Source: Lactuca virosa (taxonomy: Eukaryota > Streptophyta > Magnoliopsida > Asterales > Asteraceae). Taken from it: a DNA stretch of 64,000 bases. A program made the translations under genes and the position numbers. Of the stretch, positions 59,421-64,000 are shown one piece after another. Under the pieces are notes generated by a model. That model was not told where the DNA came from. It made no database searches and worked only from the letters and a program-made list of their open reading frames with translations. The stretch spans positions 171,757,929 to 171,821,928 of the forward strand of contig CAKMRJ010005634.1 in the NCBI GenBank assembly GCA_928212115.1, in the 5' to 3' direction. How positions within the stretch are numbered: position 1 is the first letter of the stretch; each line of letters begins with the position of its first letter.

Positions 59421-61410
59421 TATTCTGAGATCCTCATTACATGATGTGACTGGGTCACATGTTGATGTTTTAAGAATCAAAGAATAGAGAGAAATCTTAA
59501 AGGAAGTATATGCTGATTCTGATCGCGAAGGTGGATTTCGATCGCATCAGAATTTTGAGCAGTTGCTTAAGAAGTTATGATATATTGCTAAGGAATAGAT
59601 AACAACAATTTTCCATGTGGATTGTAAGGATAAGTTTTTCCGCAAAGTTTTAAAATAAAAGAAAATTGTTTAATTTTATTTATTTGAAGTATCCTTACAA
59701 TGGCATTTGTGGAAAATTGTTGCTTATATGATTCCACTGACAACAATATTGGAAAATGGATTTGATTCTTTCATTTGTGGTAGTGTCTAAATTTACCAAA
59801 TCAGGAAAGTTCCTCATCACCCAAGTTTCAATTGGACCGAAACTTGGAATCATGCAAGTTGAATAGTATGATGAATGAGAACTTTCAAGCATTGGAAAAT
59901 CAAGACTAATTACTTGTTCACATGGATGTGTGAGTCAAGTGAAGGACTAAAGGGATCGAGTACACATTCTTGTGCACTGGTCATGTCCACCACAAAGCTC
60001 GTTAAGACTATTTGATTTACTAAAGTTTAGTAAATATGGTTATACTTACAAGTTTAAGTATAATTCTGAAACATTGGAAAAGTCTCAATGTATGGCAGAA
60101 CGAATGGGAAGAATCAAATTAGGCAGAAAGATAAAAGTTTCTCAAATCTGAAAAGATGGGAGAGTACTTTAGTATCATGTTTGTGATCATCTTAATGATT
60201 TAGAAATCATATCACAATTAGTCCTCTAAGGTCATCTTAGTGCATTCTTATGACTAAGAAGAGGAGTCATGAATTGTTGAAATGGTTAGATCAGGAAGAT
60301 GAGTCATACTTCGTTCCAAAACAATTCTTAGAGTCATACTCCAAGATTGTAACTTGAGTGACATATCTTAAAGAAAGGTTTAAAACACTTGTCAAATGTA
60401 AGAGTAAAAGTGTCCTACTCTTGTACATTTGAAATTGGTAAGTTGTGATGTTTTGGATAAAACAAAGACCAACTAAGGCCAATTGTGTGAAGTGTTTGTC
60501 TTGATAAAGAATCCGCACTATCTCTTGAATATTTGGCAAGATAGTCTTATATGTCAAGAGGATAGTGGGAGTCTTAAAGATCCTAAAAAAAATTTCAAGA
60601 ACTAATCAAGAATAAAACCTGAGGTTCTTCACTAGCACACGACTTGAGGTTTATAACCTATCGTGTTGACATATTCTGTGCCCATTCCAGTTAAAGTTGG
60701 CTTTGCATAGGAGTTCTGAAAGTTCTCAATTGGTTGCATAACAACTTGGAAGCAATGGCAGGCCCTGTACTGCCAGGTGGCAAGAAGTTAAGATTGCATA
60801 AGTTCAGTCCATATGAGTTTGGATTTGTCATTATCCTTGTCTTGTGACTATGGTTTTGACGATTCACATGGATAAGAACACATACACCATAAAATCTAAG
60901 GGTCATAAGGTTTCTCTCCGATTCATGAAAATGATGGTGAGGAAACACTTCCACCAAGTAGATTTGAAGCAGATGGCAAAAGGTCTAAACAATTGAGACT
61001 ATGATTACGGCATCCCTTTTCATAGTTCTGAAATTGTTTAGACACACATGCATGCTATCTAAGAAAAGGTGTATGATTTTGATAAAGTTTTATCAAAGCA
61101 TCTCGTATCAGAAATCTGAACTTTGGTAAGAAAGTCAATAAAGTATTGATTTCTAGAAGTCCAGCTGATTTCTGAGTACATGTCAAAGCTAGTGGGAGCA
61201 TAAGTGTTATGCTAATAATCATCATGTTAGTGGGAGCATGATAATTATTGTTAGTGTTGCAAGTTAGCAATGTTAATTATAGAAAACAAAAGTTTCAATT
61301 CGTGAGGCTGCAGGGATTGAAAAAGTTGTTTTGCTATAATTAAGGGAGAGGATATACTTCATTTCAGTTCTAAAGGCTTAGATTGAGATCTTTAGTCTTA
61401 TATATATCAT

Positions 61411-61484
<74 letters not shown>

Positions 61485-63245
61485 TTTCATGTTGGATTGG
61501 TTCAACTTAAGGAAATTCTATATATTGCGTTCTCAAAATTCGATTATGATTACGACATCCCTCTTCATAGTCAAATTTTGAAAACATGGCAAATAAAAAT
61601 ATTGTAGCAAAAGACTGGTCTAGAATCATGTCTTTATGTGAGACATCATGAATCGTGTACCATTTGCTTTGGGTACAGGATCGATTGCATGTGCTATAAT
61701 ATTTGTCATTTCTAAATTTTTCCAAATGCCCAGAGGCATTAAGAAGGGAAAAGGTCTAGAATTGGATATGACTAAAATGATTAAGCAATTGTCGAGGACA
61801 ATCTGAGGTTTACCAAAGATTGGTTGCTCAGGGACAGTTGGAAGTATAGTGCTAATTTTGGAAGGACCATATTGACATATTCTGAAAAGAGGCATCTCTT
61901 ATTCAGAAGTGATAGTCAAAATGAGAATATGGAGTTGTCTCCATAGGTGGAAGTTATCTGTGTAAGATTAGAAAACTTAATGCAAGAAGCATGTCCAAAG
62001 CAATGTACTTTGAATATGAGACTTAGTTTCCATGGAGTTGATCTCCATTGGAATACCTTATAATGACTGTTGACAAGTCTTTGTGACTTTGTACATATTC
62101 ATTACAGGAGGGTCAGTGCATATAAGTTTAAAATCTAAACAGATTTCGATAAATGATAGGAATTTGAAATTCTCACATTTTTCGATAAGGATTTGGGAGT
62201 GTGAAATTAGAATCATTGAAATTATGTTCAATTGGTTTATTTCACAAAGTAAGGATCATAGACAAACATAGAGTGCATACTTGGTGTATGGCAAAGCTAT
62301 TGTTTAAGAAAAACATAGTGTACATGCTTGGAGCATGGGACAACTAGTGTTTTTAATTCAAGTATAAAGTTGATAAAACCGAAACAATGAATAATGAGTA
62401 ATCAGTATGGTGATAAATAAAAGTGTTTATTTATATTCATAGGGTTTGATACCATATTTGATTCATTTATTCTTGTGTTTCACTTTGCATGTTTTGACTT
62501 CCAGAATAACTAAGTCGCTCTTCCTGAATGATTAAGTTATTCAAACCATCCACAGTCGGTCATATGTTGGAAGTAGATATGAATCAAGACTGTCATGGGT
62601 TGGTTTGTAGAGGTCCAAGTTGGTGGACAAAGTGGTGCTACAACACTCATGAGTGCTCATAAGTTCTGAGTATTGGATTCAACCCGTGCTCATTTGAATC
62701 ACTTCATGGATTTTATCACGAGTGATCACGAGTGATCATGAGACGATAATATCTTATATTCTTCAAACCTAGAGATATGAGTTGTTACTATGAGTTGGTT
62801 ATACATTGATTGCACGAAAACGCATTTGGTAACTCGATGTTATAAAACGTGCCTTTGTGTATGATTCAACAAGTAGTAGAACAAGCCATATGAGTCGAAG
62901 TTTATCCATTCCTTTTACCTTCGGGATAAAAGCGATATCTGTGGGCCCCTCGATGATTTAGCGATGACACATGTGAGTGCTTGGCCAAGCCAGGACTGAT
63001 TTGATTTGTTCAATCAGTCAGTCATCATAAATCGAAAATCGGGAAACAACAAATAGACAGAGAGAATGATTATAATCCATGTCTCAGTCCATATGATATC
63101 TAGAATGGAGGAATATATGATCCCTTATCTAATGGACAAGTCATTGACAAGGTCAGAGTTCGACAGCGGCTTTAAGAGCTACGATTGCCAGTTAGGTTTT
63201 GAAGTCATACTCAATAATAGTTTTAGACTTATCCAAGTGGGAGAC
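59421..63245 (+). other. Element D pol-less body, beta hairpins 3 and 4, 3' region
   Basis: No pol motif on either strand. Beta3 at 60984-61042 is base-for-base like that of A. Beta4 at 61529-61585 has loop TTACGACATCCCTCT. A (TA)n tract lies at about 61414-61481, where A has only a few TA units (3989-4000). From about 62440 the sequence matches the C 3' untranslated region. A second, partial GATCACGAGTGATC duplication is seen at 62715-62740. Confidence 0.75.
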
Positions 63246-63999
63246 TGTTGGATTAATGTCTAAGTCCATAACTATATTTGGTATGTACTTGACCCGACCC
63301 GGCATGGTCCATTTGGGTTGCACTTCACCGGCACAATTTATATGGATAGTCTTTTGAGAATAGTATATTTATGATTTATATTAATATATTATAAGTTCTA
63401 ATATATTAATATGGAATCATATTATTTAATTAGTATTGATCAAGAATTAATTTAGAATTAATTAAGTGATCAAAAAGAACTAATTAAATATGGACTCTTA
63501 TATATATGGAATGGGCCAAGTTCATTTAGGTTGGGCTAAGCTTTCATGGATGGTCCATGGAGCTTTTAACCCATGGATCCTATGTAAATGAAAGGTCATG
63601 GGTATTAGGGTTTACATGGATGTAACCCTAATCCTCCATATATATAAAGGGGTCCTTGGCTCACAAAATTGGAACAAGTGTGTGTGAAAATAAGAGTGGG
63701 CCGATTTTAGTGTGCATACATATTCTCTCAAGTTCTTCCAAGGTGTTTTGGTGATTTGTGATTCCATTTGAGGCTTCCACACTATTGGGGCTAAGCTCTT
63801 AAAGCTTGAAGACATCAAGCTACATCAAAAGGTATGTCATCTAACTAGAACTTTGTAGTATAGGTGCTTCATAATATGCTAGTTAGGATGAAACCTTGGA
63901 ATAGTTAATATTTGCATGTATAATAGAGAAAACATAGATCCAAGGTTTATAGGGTTGCATGTACACCATAGGAGTGTTAGAATGCTCAAAAACCCAACA
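63246..63999 (+). repeat. Element D 3' LTR
   Basis: 754 bp, near-identical to 56332-57083. The tract AAGTGGGAGAC precedes it. It ends one base before the window edge. Confidence 0.95.
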
Positions 64000-64000
64000 C

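Larger units (their letters stand above)
56332..63999 (+). mobile_element. Element D: complete, young non-autonomous copia inside E
   Basis: 7,668 bp. LTRs at 56332-57083 (752 bp) and 63246-63999 (754 bp), primer site, structured leader, broken short gag, ~3.8 kb without pol, polypurine tract. The LTRs differ by three substitutions and three small indels only. The left flank is CCTCT; the right flank shows only its first base, C at 64000, before the window ends, so the duplication is consistent but unproven. At a commonly used plant rate of 1.3e-8 per site per year, three changes in ~750 sites would mean about 0.15 million years. Confidence 0.93.

Overview
The window looks like repeat-rich plant chromosomal DNA, and I find no cellular gene that I can defend. 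Almost every base with a recognisable origin belongs to a transposable element. The pol sequences resemble the Angela (BARE-like) lineage of Ty1/copia. One gag-protease element resembles the Athila lineage of Ty3/gypsy. A PB1-like/zinc-knuckle MULE relic at the left edge, together with the repeated CTCGRCGAG motifs in a leader, reminds me of Asteraceae, perhaps lettuce (Lactuca). The species is an inference from memory, not from a search. I use letters for the elements.

Layout. 1-7834: remnants of a MULE transposase gene (1-389 and 6499-6755) split by element A (390-6498), a 5'-truncated non-autonomous copia. 7835-29002: Athila-like element G. Its 5' LTR is split by copia element C (8322-23949), and C is split by non-autonomous element B (11472-19194, minus strand, perfect 5-bp target duplication GTATT). 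29003-37157: DNA transposons and debris: a fold-back MULE K (29942-32336, 9-bp duplication), a LINE 3' relic, a small MULE L (34185-35492) and two palindromic MITEs in (TA)n tracts. 37158-51129: copia H (minus), a second Athila-like fragment G2 split by a 3.3-kb solo LTR I (perfect duplication CAACC), and copia F (plus). 52640-54816: a truncated long LTR, J. 54817-56331: copia E, cut by element D (56332-63999), which is complete and very young.

How they fit together. C is a decayed autonomous-type element with gag, protease, integrase, RT and RNase H. A, B and D share its primer-binding site, leader and roughly 800-nt 3' untranslated region, but carry only a shortened gag followed by about 3.8 kb without pol. 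They look like a parasitic family that depends on a C-like partner. The shared leader holds four stem-loops in fixed order whose loops are nearly invariant while the stems change with pairing kept. The pol-less elements carry two more of these stem-loops in the body. This is the best candidate for an undescribed system: a cis-acting RNA module, possibly for dimerisation or packaging, that has been multiplied in the parasite. The same parasitic body is also found with different LTR types, which suggests LTR exchange during reverse transcription.
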